64,000 bases of DNA from Microbacterium suwonense. GTDB lineage: Bacteria; Actinomycetota; Actinomycetes; Actinomycetales; Microbacteriaceae. Location: the NCBI RefSeq assembly GCF_030296555.1, contig NZ_AP027728.1, forward strand, positions 930,001-994,000. Reading direction: 5' to 3'. The position numbers and the translations under genes are program-made. The notes under the pieces are model-generated. The model saw only the letters and a list, made by a program, of their open reading frames with translations, was not told where the DNA came from and searched no databases. This document shows positions 49,710-58,549 of the stretch, in pieces; within the stretch, counting starts at the first letter, position 1; each line of letters starts with the position of its first letter.

Positions 49710-50372
49710 TCAGAACAGGGTGGGTGCGTCGGCGATCGACCAGGATGCCCGGTGCAGCGGCGACAGTCCCTGCTCGCGGATCGCGCGCCGGTGCTCGGCG
49801 CTGGCGTAGCCCTTGTTGCGATCCCACTGGTAGGCCGGATGCTGCGGGTGCAGCTCGGCCATCAGTCCGTCCCGTGCGACCTTCGCGATCACGGATGCCG
49901 CTGACACCGACGCGCAGTCGCGGTCTCCCTTGATCACGGTCCGCACCACGAGCGGGTCGGGATGCACCCGGGAGAGGTAGTCGTGATTGCCGTCCAGGAT
50001 GACCACTGCTCGATCCAGGGCCGCACCCTGGTCGACGACGGCCTGCACCGCGCGGGAGGCAGCCAGTCCGAGAGCGCACATGATCCCGCTCGCATCCACC
50101 TCGGCAGCGCTGGCCCAGCCGACGGCGGATGCCGGCACCCAGCCCGCCGCGCGCGCGGCCATCTCCGGCCGACGGCGCTCGGTGATGAGCTTGGAGTCGC
50201 GCAGCCCGTCGGGCACGCGCCTGCGCGAGCACGTGGCGTCGATCACGGCCGCACCGACGGCGACCGGACCGGCCAGCGCCCCGCGCCCGACCTCATCGAG
50301 CGCGATGATCACGTCGAACTCCTGCTTCAGCAGGCTGCGCTCCAGGCGGAGCGTCGGCGCGACCACACTCAC
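49710..50372 (-). CDS. rnhB: Ribonuclease HII
   Basis: A 220-residue RNase HII. Catalytic acids lie in IIALDEVGRGALAGPVAVGA and VVILDGNHDYL, with KGDRDCASVSAASVIAKVARD as the conserved Ser/Lys block. The GTG at 50372 overlaps the lepB stop, so translation is coupled; a longer upstream frame is not needed. It removes ribonucleotides and RNA primers from DNA. Confidence 0.94.
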   Translation of the reverse strand: MSVVAPTLRLERSLLKQEFDVIIALDEVGRGALAGPVAVGAAVIDATCSRRRVPDGLRDSKLITERRRPEMAARAAGWVPASAVGWASAAEVDASGIMCALGLAASRAVQAVVDQGAALDRAVVILDGNHDYLSRVHPDPLVVRTVIKGDRDCASVSAASVIAKVARDGLMAELHPQHPAYQWDRNKGYASAEHRRAIREQGLSPLHRASWSIADAPTLF

Positions 50373-51100
50373 TTCGGCTCCGGCACCGACGTGAACACCT
50401 CGTCGTGGGTGTCTATCAAACCGACGCGGTTCAGCGGCCACGTGGTCAGGAACGCACGACCCACCACGTTCTCGAGCGGGACGAATCCCCCGCCGGGGAG
50501 CCCCTGATGCGCGCGGGAATCCTGCGAGCGGTCGCGGTTGTCGCCCATCACCCAGATCGAGTTCGCCGGAACGGTCACGTCGAAGTCCATATCGGATGCC
50601 GAGGTGTCGCCGTCAGGCAGATTCAGGTAGGAGAGCTCGTCGATCGGCGATCCGTTTATGGTGATCTGATCGAGCGCGTTGCAGCACACGACGTGATCGC
50701 CAGGCAGGCCGATGAGCCGCTTGACGAGGTGATCCTGGGCATCCGATGTCGAAAGTCCAACGAAGGTGAGCACCCAGTCCGCGGCTTCGACGATGAACGG
50801 GCGAGGCGCGCGCTGCGGTGCCGGCGGCAGCCATCCGCCAGGGTCCTGGAACACGATCACGTCCCCGTGGTCGTAGCCCGTCCACAATGGAGTCAGCTCG
50901 TCGACGAGGATGCGATCGTTGATCAGCAGGGTGCGCTCCATCGAACCGGAGGGGATGTAGAACGAGCGCACGACGAAGGTCTTCACCACGAACGAGACCA
51001 GAGCGGCGATGAGGATGATCACCAGCACATCCCGCAGGAAGACCAGTACGCCCCGCCGCCGAGGGGTGCGCTCCGCGGACTCGGCGGCGTCGGATGTCAT
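50369..51100 (-). CDS. lepB: Signal peptidase I
   Basis: A 243-residue type I signal peptidase. One N-terminal membrane helix (VLVIILIAALVSFVVKTFVV) is followed by the nucleophile Ser in YIPSGSMERTL, the base Lys in VKRLIGLPGDHVV, and box E in WVMGDNRDRSQDSR. It removes Sec and Tat signal peptides outside the membrane. It lies between rplS and rnhB, the usual actinobacterial order. Confidence 0.95.
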   Translation of the reverse strand: MTSDAAESAERTPRRRGVLVFLRDVLVIILIAALVSFVVKTFVVRSFYIPSGSMERTLLINDRILVDELTPLWTGYDHGDVIVFQDPGGWLPPAPQRAPRPFIVEAADWVLTFVGLSTSDAQDHLVKRLIGLPGDHVVCCNALDQITINGSPIDELSYLNLPDGDTSASDMDFDVTVPANSIWVMGDNRDRSQDSRAHQGLPGGGFVPLENVVGRAFLTTWPLNRVGLIDTHDEVFTSVPEPK

Positions 51101-51174
51101 GTGCTCTCTCTTCTACGATCGCGTCGCACGATGGCGGCATCTACAAGGTTCGCACATCGACGCTCAGACGACAG

Positions 51175-51201
51175 AACCCCGGGACGCAGTGTCCCGGGGT
51201 T
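51175..51201. terminator. Terminator hairpin after rplS
   Basis: AACCCCGGGAC, loop GCAGT, GTCCCGGGGTT: a perfect 11-bp stem 21 bp past the rplS stop and 75 bp before the lepB start. It should end the rplS message, leaving lepB-rnhB under another promoter or partial read-through. Confidence 0.8.
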
Positions 51202-51222
51202 CCGTCGAAATGCGCTGGCTGA

Positions 51223-51567
51223 TCAGCCGCGCTTCTCCTTGATCTTGGCCTTCTTGCCACGGAGGTTGCGCAGGTAGTACAGCTTGGCACGGCGAACGTC
51301 GCCGCGGGTGACGACCTCGATGCGCTCGATCACCGGCGAGTGCACCGGGAAGGTGCGCTCCACGCCCACCTGGAAGCTGATCTTGCGAACGGTGAAAGTC
51401 TCACGCACACCATCGCCCTGACGGCCGAGGACCACGCCCTGGAACACCTGGACGCGCGAACGCGATCCCTCGGTGATGTTGACGTGCACCTTGACGGTGT
51501 CACCGGGGTTGAAGACAGGAATGTCGGAACGGAGCGATGCCGCGTCAACGGCGTCGAGGATCTGCAT
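51223..51567 (-). CDS. rplS: 50S ribosomal protein L19
   Basis: A 114-residue L19: [20 protein letters not shown], the core [20 protein letters not shown] and the end [16 protein letters not shown]. The ATG at 51567 starts at the usual family N-terminus. A promoter stands at 51699-51726, giving a leader of about 125 nt. L19 lies at the 30S-50S interface. Confidence 0.96.
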   Translation of the reverse strand: MQILDAVDAASLRSDIPVFNPGDTVKVHVNITEGSRSRVQVFQGVVLGRQGDGVRETFTVRKISFQVGVERTFPVHSPVIERIEVVTRGDVRRAKLYYLRNLRGKKAKIKEKRG

Positions 51568-51698
51568 GATCGTCTCTCTCTGCACTCGCCACAGGTCGGG
51601 TGCATGATTCAAAGGAATAAGAACGGGTGCGTGCCGAGCGGCGCAGAATGCGTCCGCGGGTTCCCCTGAGGCAGAACCGGTTCACGGCACAAACATCT

Positions 51699-51726
51699 AT
51701 TCTGCCATGAACCCGACCCGCTTCAA
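51699..51726 (-). promoter_or_regulatory. Candidate rplS promoter
   Basis: On the minus strand TTGAAG (51721-51726) and CAGAAT (51699-51704) are 16 bp apart. The stretch GGCAGAATAGA around the -10 also occurs upstream of rpsP (minus strand, about 56177-56187), which suggests a shared ribosomal-protein promoter type. Confidence 0.45.
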
Positions 51727-51737
51727 AACCAGTCGGA

Positions 51738-52226
51738 TCACCGCCGAGTCCGGCGCTCCTCGATGATGACCACGTCGGGTTCGCGAGACGGCTCGCGGCG
51801 ATCGGCCCGCGATGACGCGGACCAGCTCACCGTCTCGCGCACGCGCAGACCGGTGCCGCGTGCCTCGTTCCACAGCTGCCACAGCTGCAGCCAGAACAGT
51901 GCGACTGCGGTGACGATCGCTCCCGTCAGCAACCATCCGAAACCGCCGTCCAGAAACAGGCCGACCGCGATGGTCAGGGCATGCCAGACCGCGAAGCCCG
52001 CGACATCCCACCAGGACAGCGCACGTTCAGCGCGCACGGAAGGACGCGAGCGGGTGAGCAGGGTGAGCACGAGCTGACCGCCGAAGACCGCCGGCATCGC
52101 CATCAGCAGCACCCACAGCAGACTCCAGGCGCTCTGCCCGAAGATCGCCCAGCCGACGAACAGCCACAGCGGCAGCAGGAAGGCCGCCGGCAGGAGCCAG
52201 CGGAAGAACGCCTGACGCAACCACAT
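51738..52226 (-). CDS. Membrane protein of unknown function
   Basis: A 162-residue protein with four predicted membrane helices (LLPAAFLLPLWLFVGWAIF; LLWVLLMAMPAVFGGQLVL; DVAGFAVWHALTIAVGLFL; LLTGAIVTAVALFWLQLW) and a basic cytoplasmic tail of about 40 residues. I do not recognise a family. It overlaps the candidate rplS promoter region at its 3' side and is divergent from map. Confidence 0.65.
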   Translation of the reverse strand: MWLRQAFFRWLLPAAFLLPLWLFVGWAIFGQSAWSLLWVLLMAMPAVFGGQLVLTLLTRSRPSVRAERALSWWDVAGFAVWHALTIAVGLFLDGGFGWLLTGAIVTAVALFWLQLWQLWNEARGTGLRVRETVSWSASSRADRREPSREPDVVIIEERRTRR

Positions 52227-52329
52227 GCTCCGATGTTACGTGCGCCCCCTTCTCGGACGACGGGTGTTCGCTGTGAGCTTGTCCAGCACGGCATCGGAGA
52301 GAATGGATGCTGACGAGAGGATCTTCCCC

Positions 52330-53112
52330 ATGATCGAACTGCGCACACCCGCTGAGATCGACGAGATGCGAGCCGCCGGCCGCTTCGTCGCAGAGACACT
52401 GGCGACGCTGCGCGCAGAGACGAAGGTCGGCACGAATCTGCTCTCGATCGACCGCCACGCACACGATCTGATCCGCAAGGCCGGCGCCGAGTCCTGCTAC
52501 ATCGACTACGCGCCGTCGTTCGGGAACGGGCCGTTCGGAAAGGTCATCTGCACGTCGGTCAACGATGCCGTGCTGCACGGCCTTCCGCACGACTACGTGC
52601 TGCGCGACGGCGATCTCGTCTCTCTCGATTTCGCCGTCTCCGTCGACGGCTGGGTAGCGGACTCCGCAGTGTCCTTCGTCGTGGGGGCGCCGCGTGACGA
52701 GGACCTGCGCCTGATCGACACCACCGAGCGCGCACTGGATGCCGCGATCGCATCGGCTGTGGTCGGCAACCGGGTCGGAGACATCTCGGCATCCATCGCC
52801 GCCGTCGCACACGGTGCGGGATATTCGATCAACACCGACTTCGGCGGCCACGGCGTGGGCCGCATCATGCACGGCGACCCCCATATCCCCAATGACGGCC
52901 GCGCTGGTCGCGGATTCCCGCTGCGCGAGGGGCTCGTGTTCGCCCTCGAGCCGTGGCTGCTCGCCACCACCGACGAGCTGCGGACGGATGCCGACGGCTG
53001 GACGCTGCGCAGCGCAGACGGCTCGCGTGGCTCGCACTCCGAGCACACCGTGGCAGTGACCGCCGATGGCCCGATCATCCTCACCGACCGGAGCTTCCTC
53101 GGCGTCGACTGA
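52330..53112 (+). CDS. map: Type I methionine aminopeptidase
   Basis: A 260-residue MetAP. Metal ligands lie in LVSLDFAVSVDGWVADSA (Asp, Asp), FGGHGVGRIMHGDPHIPND (His), LVFALEPWLL (Glu) and SHSEHTVAVT (Glu). The ATG at 52330 follows GAGAGGA. It removes the first Met from new proteins. It stands alone here, away from the usual secY-adk-map order, so it may be a second MetAP of the genome. Confidence 0.93.
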   Translation: MIELRTPAEIDEMRAAGRFVAETLATLRAETKVGTNLLSIDRHAHDLIRKAGAESCYIDYAPSFGNGPFGKVICTSVNDAVLHGLPHDYVLRDGDLVSLDFAVSVDGWVADSAVSFVVGAPRDEDLRLIDTTERALDAAIASAVVGNRVGDISASIAAVAHGAGYSINTDFGGHGVGRIMHGDPHIPNDGRAGRGFPLREGLVFALEPWLLATTDELRTDADGWTLRSADGSRGSHSEHTVAVTADGPIILTDRSFLGVD

Positions 53113-53253
53113 CGCCCGCCCACCCGACACGCCCGTGCTCTTCGTACCCTGCGCGACCGCTCGGGTGACTCATCTGGTCCCCTCCCCGACACGGATGCGG
53201 CGATTCGGGTCACACGAGGGAGATCATCGGGGCCGGAGGACGATCAGCGAGGG

Positions 53254-53992
53254 TCAGGACGCGCGGTAGACGTAGACATCGGTGATCTGCGGCAGCTCGA
53301 ACTCGTCGCGACCCGCCGTCTCGGGGTCGGTGTCGAGGATGCGTTCGATCTCGGCTACCATGCGCGTGCGCTCGCGATCGGATGCGGCGAGGAACGAGCT
53401 GACGGTCAGCCAGCGCGCGATGTAGTCAGCCCGTCCGATCCGCTCGCGCCAGGGCACCTGCACGAACCGGGGCGGCTCGAACCCGGTCAGGTGCTCGGTG
53501 CTCTCCGCTGATGCGGTCAGTCCGTTCTCCAGCGCGGGGTGCGCGACGCGCGTGCAGGCGCGGTCCCAGGTACAGGCGGCATCGGAATGGTTCCACAGCA
53601 GTCCGAGGGTGCCCCCCCCGAGCGAGAACCCGCCGGATCTCGGCACAGGCCGGCTCGCGGTCGAACCAGTGGAAGGCCTGCGCGGCGGTGACGACGTCAA
53701 CGGAGCCGTCGGCGGCGGGAATCGATTCGGCCGTGCCGAGGTGCACCTCGACATCGGGGAGCTTGGTGCGCAGCACGGCGAGCATCGGCTCGGACGGCTC
53801 GACCGCGATCACGTGCTCGGCGCGGTCGAGCAGAAGCTCGGTGAACTTGCCCGTTCCTGCGCCCAGATCAAGCGCGGTGCGCACAGGTGTCGGAATGACA
53901 GCATCCGCCGCCGCATCCGGGAACCCGGGACGGAAGCGTTCATAGTCCTCCCCCGCATCGAGGAACGACTTCGCCAGCATCCGATCAGCCAT
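53254..53992 (-). CDS. Class I SAM-dependent methyltransferase, frame interrupted
   Basis: With one base removed, a 245-residue methyltransferase. SAM motif TALDLGAGTGKFTELLLDRA, then VIAVEPSEPML and VDVVTAAQAFHWFD, a pattern of the small-molecule methyltransferase group that includes UbiE-like and Tam-like proteins. The break is a run of eight C (53612-53619): seven give RVLARGGTLGLLWNHSD. The substrate is unknown. Confidence 0.8.
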
Positions 53993-54031
53993 GCTTCAAC
54001 ACTATCGGCGCCACCGCGCGCCTCCCCTCCG

Positions 54032-54111
54032 CCGAAACCCCTCCCCAGCGTCCAGACCCCTCACCACAGACGTAATTCTGAGGGGGTTTCGACAACCAGG
54101 AGGGGTTTCGG
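54032..54111. repeat. Inverted repeat between trmD and the methyltransferase
   Basis: CCGAAACCCCTCC (54032-54044) and GGAGGGGTTTCGG (54099-54111) are perfect 13-bp inverted arms. A third related copy, GAGGGGGTTTCG, lies at 54080-54091. It fits a dispersed intergenic palindrome of the REP kind rather than a simple terminator, as the loop is 54 bases. Confidence 0.6.
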
Positions 54112-54121
54112 CGAGCCGGGG

Positions 54122-54808
54122 TCAGGCCAGCAGATCGGGGCGCCGGGCGCGGGTGCGCTTCAGCTGCTGCTCGTGGCGCCAATCCGCGATCGCGCCGTGG
54201 TTTCCGCTGAGCAGAATCGGCGGCACCGCGCGATCGCGCCACACCGACGGCTTCGTGTACGAGGGGTACTCGAGCAGGCCGTCCTCGTGGGATTCCTCGA
54301 CCAGGCTCTCAGGGTTGCCCACGACGCCGGGGATGAGCCGGCCGATCGCTTCGGTCATGGCCATGACGGCGACCTCCCCGCCGTTGAGCACATAGTCGCC
54401 CAGGCTGATCAGGCGCACTTCCCCCAGCGAGGCGGCGTACTCGAAGACGCGTTCGTCGATGCCCTCGTAGCGGCCGCAGCCGAAGATCAGGTGCTCGCGG
54501 GTTGCGAGCTCCCGGGCTGTCGCCTGGGTGAAGACCTCTCCTGCGGGCGAGGGGAAGATGATGGTCGGCTGCCCTTCCGACGACACGGCGAGCTGATCGA
54601 GCGCGTCACCCCAGGGCTCCGGCTTCATGACCATGCCCGCGCCGCCGCCGTACGGGGTGTCATCGACGGTGCGGTGCCTGTCGTGCGTCCACTCGCGCAG
54701 ATCGTGCACCTTCAGGTCGAGGAGGCCGGTCTCGCGAGCCCTGCCCAGCAGGGAGAGCGTCAGTCCGTCGAAGTACGACGGGAAGATCGAGACGACGTCG
54801 ATTCGCAT
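54122..54808 (-). CDS. trmD: tRNA (guanine-N1)-methyltransferase
   Basis: A 228-residue TrmD that methylates G37 of tRNAs. Motifs: [49 protein letters not shown], and [15 protein letters not shown], which form the knotted SPOUT fold. The ATG at 54808 starts at the family N-terminus. It reads with rimM, khpA and rpsP. Confidence 0.95.
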   Translation of the reverse strand: MRIDVVSIFPSYFDGLTLSLLGRARETGLLDLKVHDLREWTHDRHRTVDDTPYGGGAGMVMKPEPWGDALDQLAVSSEGQPTIIFPSPAGEVFTQATARELATREHLIFGCGRYEGIDERVFEYAASLGEVRLISLGDYVLNGGEVAVMAMTEAIGRLIPGVVGNPESLVEESHEDGLLEYPSYTKPSVWRDRAVPPILLSGNHGAIADWRHEQQLKRTRARRPDLLA

Positions 54809-54824
54809 ATGCGGATGCCAGACG

Positions 54825-55385
54825 TCACTCAGACGGATCGCCCGCGGCATCCGACGCCGGCGGATCCTCGAAAAGGCCGTTCGGCGGGGTGACGATGATC
54901 CGGCCTCCGGCGATATCGACGGTCGGGACGATCGCCGCGACGAACGGGACCATGACCTCTGCGGTGTCCGTCTTGACGATCAGCAGATCCTGTGCGGGCA
55001 GATGCTCGACGCGCAGCACGCGTCCGACCACGACGTCGTCGCGGATCACGTCGAGGCCGACGAGCTGGTGCGCGTACCAGGCGTCATCCTCCGCCTCGTC
55101 GTCCTCATCCATCCAGAGGATCGCGCGGACCAGGGTCTCGGCGGTCGATCGGTCGTCGACGCCCTCGAGGAAGATCACGGAGTTGCCGTTCATCACGCGG
55201 TATTCGCGCACCGTGATGGTCTTGCCGTGCCACTCGGATGCCTCGGGCACTTGAAGCGTGAAGACGGCGCCGGGGACGAAACGGCGCTCGGGAGCATCCG
55301 TATAGAGCTCGAGCTTCAGCGCACCCTTGAGACCATGCGCCTTGAGCAGGCGTCCGACGCGGAGCTGGTTCCTGTCACCGGCCAC
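54825..55385 (-). CDS. rimM: 16S rRNA processing protein RimM
   Basis: A 186-residue RimM with N-terminal [20 protein letters not shown] and the PRC-barrel [20 protein letters not shown] with [21 protein letters not shown]. It helps mature the 30S head and binds S19. GTG start 2 bp behind the KH-protein stop. Confidence 0.93.
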   Translation of the reverse strand: MAGDRNQLRVGRLLKAHGLKGALKLELYTDAPERRFVPGAVFTLQVPEASEWHGKTITVREYRVMNGNSVIFLEGVDDRSTAETLVRAILWMDEDDEAEDDAWYAHQLVGLDVIRDDVVVGRVLRVEHLPAQDLLIVKTDTAEVMVPFVAAIVPTVDIAGGRIIVTPPNGLFEDPPASDAAGDPSE

Positions 55386-55387
55386 AG

Positions 55388-55618
55388 TCAGTCGTCCGCG
55401 ACATCGACGCGGACACGACGTCCGTCGGCGAGGGCGGAGATCAGCGTGCGCAGCGCCTTGGCTGTGCGGCCACCGCGCCCGATCACGCGTCCACGGTCAT
55501 CCGGGTGCACGTGCACCTCGAGCAGATCGCCTCGCGGCGATGCGGATGAGACGATGCGGACATCGTCAGGATGATCGACGATCCCCTTGACGATGTGTTC
55601 GAGCGCGGCGGCGAGCAC
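55388..55618 (-). CDS. khpA: KH-domain RNA-binding protein (KhpA type)
   Basis: A 76-residue single KH protein with the G-x-x-G loop in VIGRGGRTAKALRTLI. It is the small KH protein found between rpsP and rimM in Gram-positive bacteria, where it pairs with KhpB and affects cell division and RNA. GTG start 6 bp behind rpsP. Confidence 0.88.
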   Translation of the reverse strand: MLAAALEHIVKGIVDHPDDVRIVSSASPRGDLLEVHVHPDDRGRVIGRGGRTAKALRTLISALADGRRVRVDVADD

Positions 55619-55624
55619 GGCGGA

Positions 55625-56053
55625 TTACTCTGCGTCGGCGGCGGGAGCCTCAGCGGCCTCCGCGTCGGCGGCGGGAGCCTCCTCTGCGGGAGCCTCCTTC
55701 TTCTCAGCCTTGGGCTTGACGACGGACTTCTTCGAGGCGTCGATCTCGAACGGCGCCTTGGGCTCAGCGACCTGGACGGTGGACTTCGCGTCCTTGTCGC
55801 CCTTGAACTTGCCCCAGTCGCCGGTGAGCTTCAGCAGCGCGGTGACCTGCTCGGTCGGCTGCGCACCCACCGACAGCCAGTACTGCGCACGCTCGGAGTC
55901 GACCTCGATGAACGACGGCTGCTCAGTGGGGTGGTACTTGCCGATCTCCTCGATCACACGACCATCGCGCTTGGTGCGCGAGTCGGCGACGACGATGCGG
56001 TAGTACGGCGCACGGATCTTGCCGAAGCGCTTGAGACGGATCTTGACTGCCAC
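55625..56053 (-). CDS. rpsP: 30S ribosomal protein S16
   Basis: A 142-residue S16. The core ([20 protein letters not shown] and [14 protein letters not shown]) is standard at about 80 residues; the rest is a Lys-rich segment and an Ala/Glu tail ([22 protein letters not shown]). The GTG at 56053 is chosen because it starts right at the family N-terminus. Confidence 0.95.
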   Translation of the reverse strand: MAVKIRLKRFGKIRAPYYRIVVADSRTKRDGRVIEEIGKYHPTEQPSFIEVDSERAQYWLSVGAQPTEQVTALLKLTGDWGKFKGDKDAKSTVQVAEPKAPFEIDASKKSVVKPKAEKKEAPAEEAPAADAEAAEAPAADAE

Positions 56054-56151
56054 GATTCTCCTGAATGGGTGTGGAAAGGAAGACGAACTGGTCACCTGGA
56101 GAGTGGGGTGCACAACCCGGTGGAAGCTCTGAAAGGGGGACGGGAGCTGGA

Positions 56152-56181
56152 TAGAGGGTCGAGCAGCCGTCCGACCCTCTA
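56152..56181. promoter_or_regulatory. Hairpin at the start of the rpsP leader
   Basis: TAGAGGGTCG (56152-56161) and CGACCCTCTA (56172-56181) form a perfect 10-bp stem. The box GGCAGAATAG, likely the -10 region, overlaps its upstream end, so the hairpin lies at or near the 5' end of the message and may affect stability or regulation of rpsP-khpA-rimM-trmD. Confidence 0.4.
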
Positions 56182-56263
56182 TTCTGCCAGATCCGGGCCC
56201 CGTGCGCGAAACCGGGCGACTCCGTGGGTGCGGCGAGTCGATCGCGCATGTCAGACTGTGCGC

Positions 56264-57412
56264 GTGCCGATCGAATTCGCGCCCTCAGCCCGCTCCACGG
56301 TCGGGTTGGAGTGGGAGGTCATGCTCGCCGACCCGGTGACCGGGGATCTCGTCGGCCGAGCGCCCGAACTGCTGGAGCTCCTCGAGGCGCAGAGCGCCGA
56401 GGAGCGGCACACCGTCACCGGTGAGCTGCTCACGAACACGATCGAGGTGACCAGCGGTGTGGGGGCGACCGTGGCGGACGCGGTGGACGACATCTCCGCG
56501 GCGGTGGCATCCGTCCGCCGCTCCACCGACCCAGCGGGAATCGAGCTGCTGTCGGCGGGCAGCCATCCGTTCGCGCAATGGTTCAACCAGCGTGTGACCG
56601 AGAAGACGCGCTACCGCCAGCTCATCGAGCGCACGCAGTGGTGGGGGCGGAACATGATGATCTGGGGCATCCACGTGCACGTGGGCGTCGAGGATCGCGA
56701 CAAGGTGCTGCCGATCATCGGCGCGCTCTCGTCGTTCCTGCCGCATCTGCAGGCGCTGTCGGCATCCAGCCCGTTCTGGGCGGGTGAGCGCACCGGCTAC
56801 GCCTCCAACCGCTCGCTGGTCTTCCAGCAGCTGCCGACCGCCGGGCTGCCCTGGCCGATCCGCACCTGGCAGGAGTTCGAGGGATACCTCGACGACATGG
56901 TCCGCTCCGGGGTGATGCACGACGTGTCCGAAGTGCGCTGGGACATCCGCCCCGCGCCTCGCTGGGGCACGATCGAGGTGCGCGCCTGCGACGGCATGTC
57001 CACCCTCACCGAGCTGGCCTCGGTGGCCGCACTGACCCAGTCGCTGGTCGAGCACTTCTCCCGGGAGCTCGACGAGGGTCGCGAGCTTCCCGGGCTGCAG
57101 CCGTGGTTCCATCGCGAGAACAAGTGGCGCACCGCGCGCTACGGGCTCGACGCCCGGGTCATCGTCGATCCGGCCGGGTCGCAGATTCCCGTGCGCGATC
57201 ATCTTCTGGCGGTGCTGGAGGACCTCGCCCCCGTCGCACGCGATCTGTCGTGCTCGCGGGAACTCGAAGGCGTGCGGACGATCCTGCAGGATGGCGCCAG
57301 CTACGCTCGCCAACTGAGCGCGGCGCAGGCCGCAGACGGCGACCTGCGCGAGGTCGTGCAACATCTCATCCGCGAGTTCCGCGCCGGCCCCGAGCGCTCC
57401 ACCGCGGTCTGA
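56264..57412 (+). CDS. Carboxylate-amine ligase (YbdK/GCS2 family)
   Basis: A 382-residue protein of the glutamate-cysteine-ligase 2 family: [20 protein letters not shown] (the first Glu/metal site), [35 protein letters not shown], and [20 protein letters not shown]. YbdK has weak glutamate-cysteine ligase activity in E. coli; other members feed mycothiol-like or ergothioneine paths, so the substrate here is open. GTG at 56264 or 56258; no ribosome site is seen, so it may be leaderless. Confidence 0.85.
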   Translation: MPIEFAPSARSTVGLEWEVMLADPVTGDLVGRAPELLELLEAQSAEERHTVTGELLTNTIEVTSGVGATVADAVDDISAAVASVRRSTDPAGIELLSAGSHPFAQWFNQRVTEKTRYRQLIERTQWWGRNMMIWGIHVHVGVEDRDKVLPIIGALSSFLPHLQALSASSPFWAGERTGYASNRSLVFQQLPTAGLPWPIRTWQEFEGYLDDMVRSGVMHDVSEVRWDIRPAPRWGTIEVRACDGMSTLTELASVAALTQSLVEHFSRELDEGRELPGLQPWFHRENKWRTARYGLDARVIVDPAGSQIPVRDHLLAVLEDLAPVARDLSCSRELEGVRTILQDGASYARQLSAAQAADGDLREVVQHLIREFRAGPERSTAV

Positions 57413-57461
57413 GCCGGGCTTGAGGAACGCGGGCTTGGGGCGATCGAGCACCGCTCCAGGC

Positions 57462-58433
57462 TCAATCCTCTTCGAGCAGCAACCGCGCGAGCGACTCGTC
57501 CAGGACGACATCCGTGATGATCCCCGCGGCGATCGCTGCGCGCAGCGCGCCGACCTTCGCCGCTCCGGAGACGACGCACACCCGCCGCGGCACGCGACGG
57601 AGACGATCCAGCCCAGGGCCGGTGGAGCGTGCGTTCAGACGGATGTCGCGCCAGCTGCCGTCCGCGCGGAAGAACACCGTCGCCACGTCGCCGATCGCCT
57701 CGTCCTCGCGCAGACTTCGGTAGTCGTCGCGGTTCAGGTATCCGCCGACATAGACCCGGCTGGGCACCTCGGCCTGCGGCGAGCCCAGCCCGAAGACGGC
57801 GATGTCCATCTTGGACTGGAACGACAGCACCCGGCGTGTGCTGCGCTCCCGCCACACGGCCGCGCGCGTGTCGGGATCGTCGAAGAAGGCCGGCACCGGG
57901 AACTGCTCCACCTGCGCGCCGAACGCGTGTCCGAAGCGCTGCAGGATGTCGCTGGAGTACTCCAGGCCGCTGGTCTGGACGTTGCCGGCTCCATTGAGCT
58001 GCACGATCGTCGTGCCATGTGTCTCCTTGGGCGCAAGCGATCGGCTCACCATGCCGATCGTGGAGCCCCAGGCGATGCCCACGACCATGTTCGATTCGAC
58101 GAACTGCGACAGCAGCCGACCCGCGGTCAGCGCGACCCGCTCGAGGCTCTCGACATCGTTGACGATGCCTGACATCGGCACGATGTGCCCAGAGATCCGA
58201 AAGCGCGCACGCAACTGCTCCTCAAGCTCGCCGACGCGTTCGAAAGGCGAGTTGATGCGGATGTCGACCAGGCCGCTGGCGCGCGCATACGACAGCAGCC
58301 GCGACACCGACGACCGCGAGGTGCCGAGCTCGGTCGCGATGGCGTCCATGGTCATGTCCTGCAGATAGTAGAGCCTGGCCGCCGCGAGAGCGGCGGTCGT
58401 CCTGGCCTCCTGCCGGCCCGAGCTCGCGACCAT
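57462..58433 (-). CDS. SorC-family sugar-binding transcriptional regulator
   Basis: A 323-residue SorC/DeoR-type regulator. N-terminal helix-turn-helix: LYYLQDMTMDAIATELGTSR then SSVSRLLSYARASGLV. The C-terminal sugar-phosphate domain has VVGIAWGSTIGMVSRSL and VFGLGSPQ, ending GIITDVVLDESLA. It is divergent from glpD-glpK, so glycerol-3-phosphate or a related metabolite is the likely ligand. A dyad in the shared promoter region is a candidate operator. Confidence 0.87.
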   Translation of the reverse strand: MVASSGRQEARTTAALAAARLYYLQDMTMDAIATELGTSRSSVSRLLSYARASGLVDIRINSPFERVGELEEQLRARFRISGHIVPMSGIVNDVESLERVALTAGRLLSQFVESNMVVGIAWGSTIGMVSRSLAPKETHGTTIVQLNGAGNVQTSGLEYSSDILQRFGHAFGAQVEQFPVPAFFDDPDTRAAVWRERSTRRVLSFQSKMDIAVFGLGSPQAEVPSRVYVGGYLNRDDYRSLREDEAIGDVATVFFRADGSWRDIRLNARSTGPGLDRLRRVPRRVCVVSGAAKVGALRAAIAAGIITDVVLDESLARLLLEED

Positions 58434-58458
58434 CGCGCATCACCTCCGAGTCCACAAT

Positions 58459-58472
58459 TGCACATTCGTGCA
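58459..58472. promoter_or_regulatory. Candidate SorC-regulator operator
   Basis: TGCACATTCGTGCA is a dyad with 5-bp arms (TGCAC/GTGCA), placed 26 bp before the regulator start and 78 bp before glpD. SorC-family operators are often AT-centred dyads with TGCAC-like arms. Assignment is by position. Confidence 0.4.
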
Positions 58473-58549
58473 CAGCGTTTGCGTGATCCGGTCAGGCGAC
58501 GGATGCTGGAATCCGCAGCGGATGCACAGATCCGGACGAAGGGGACATC

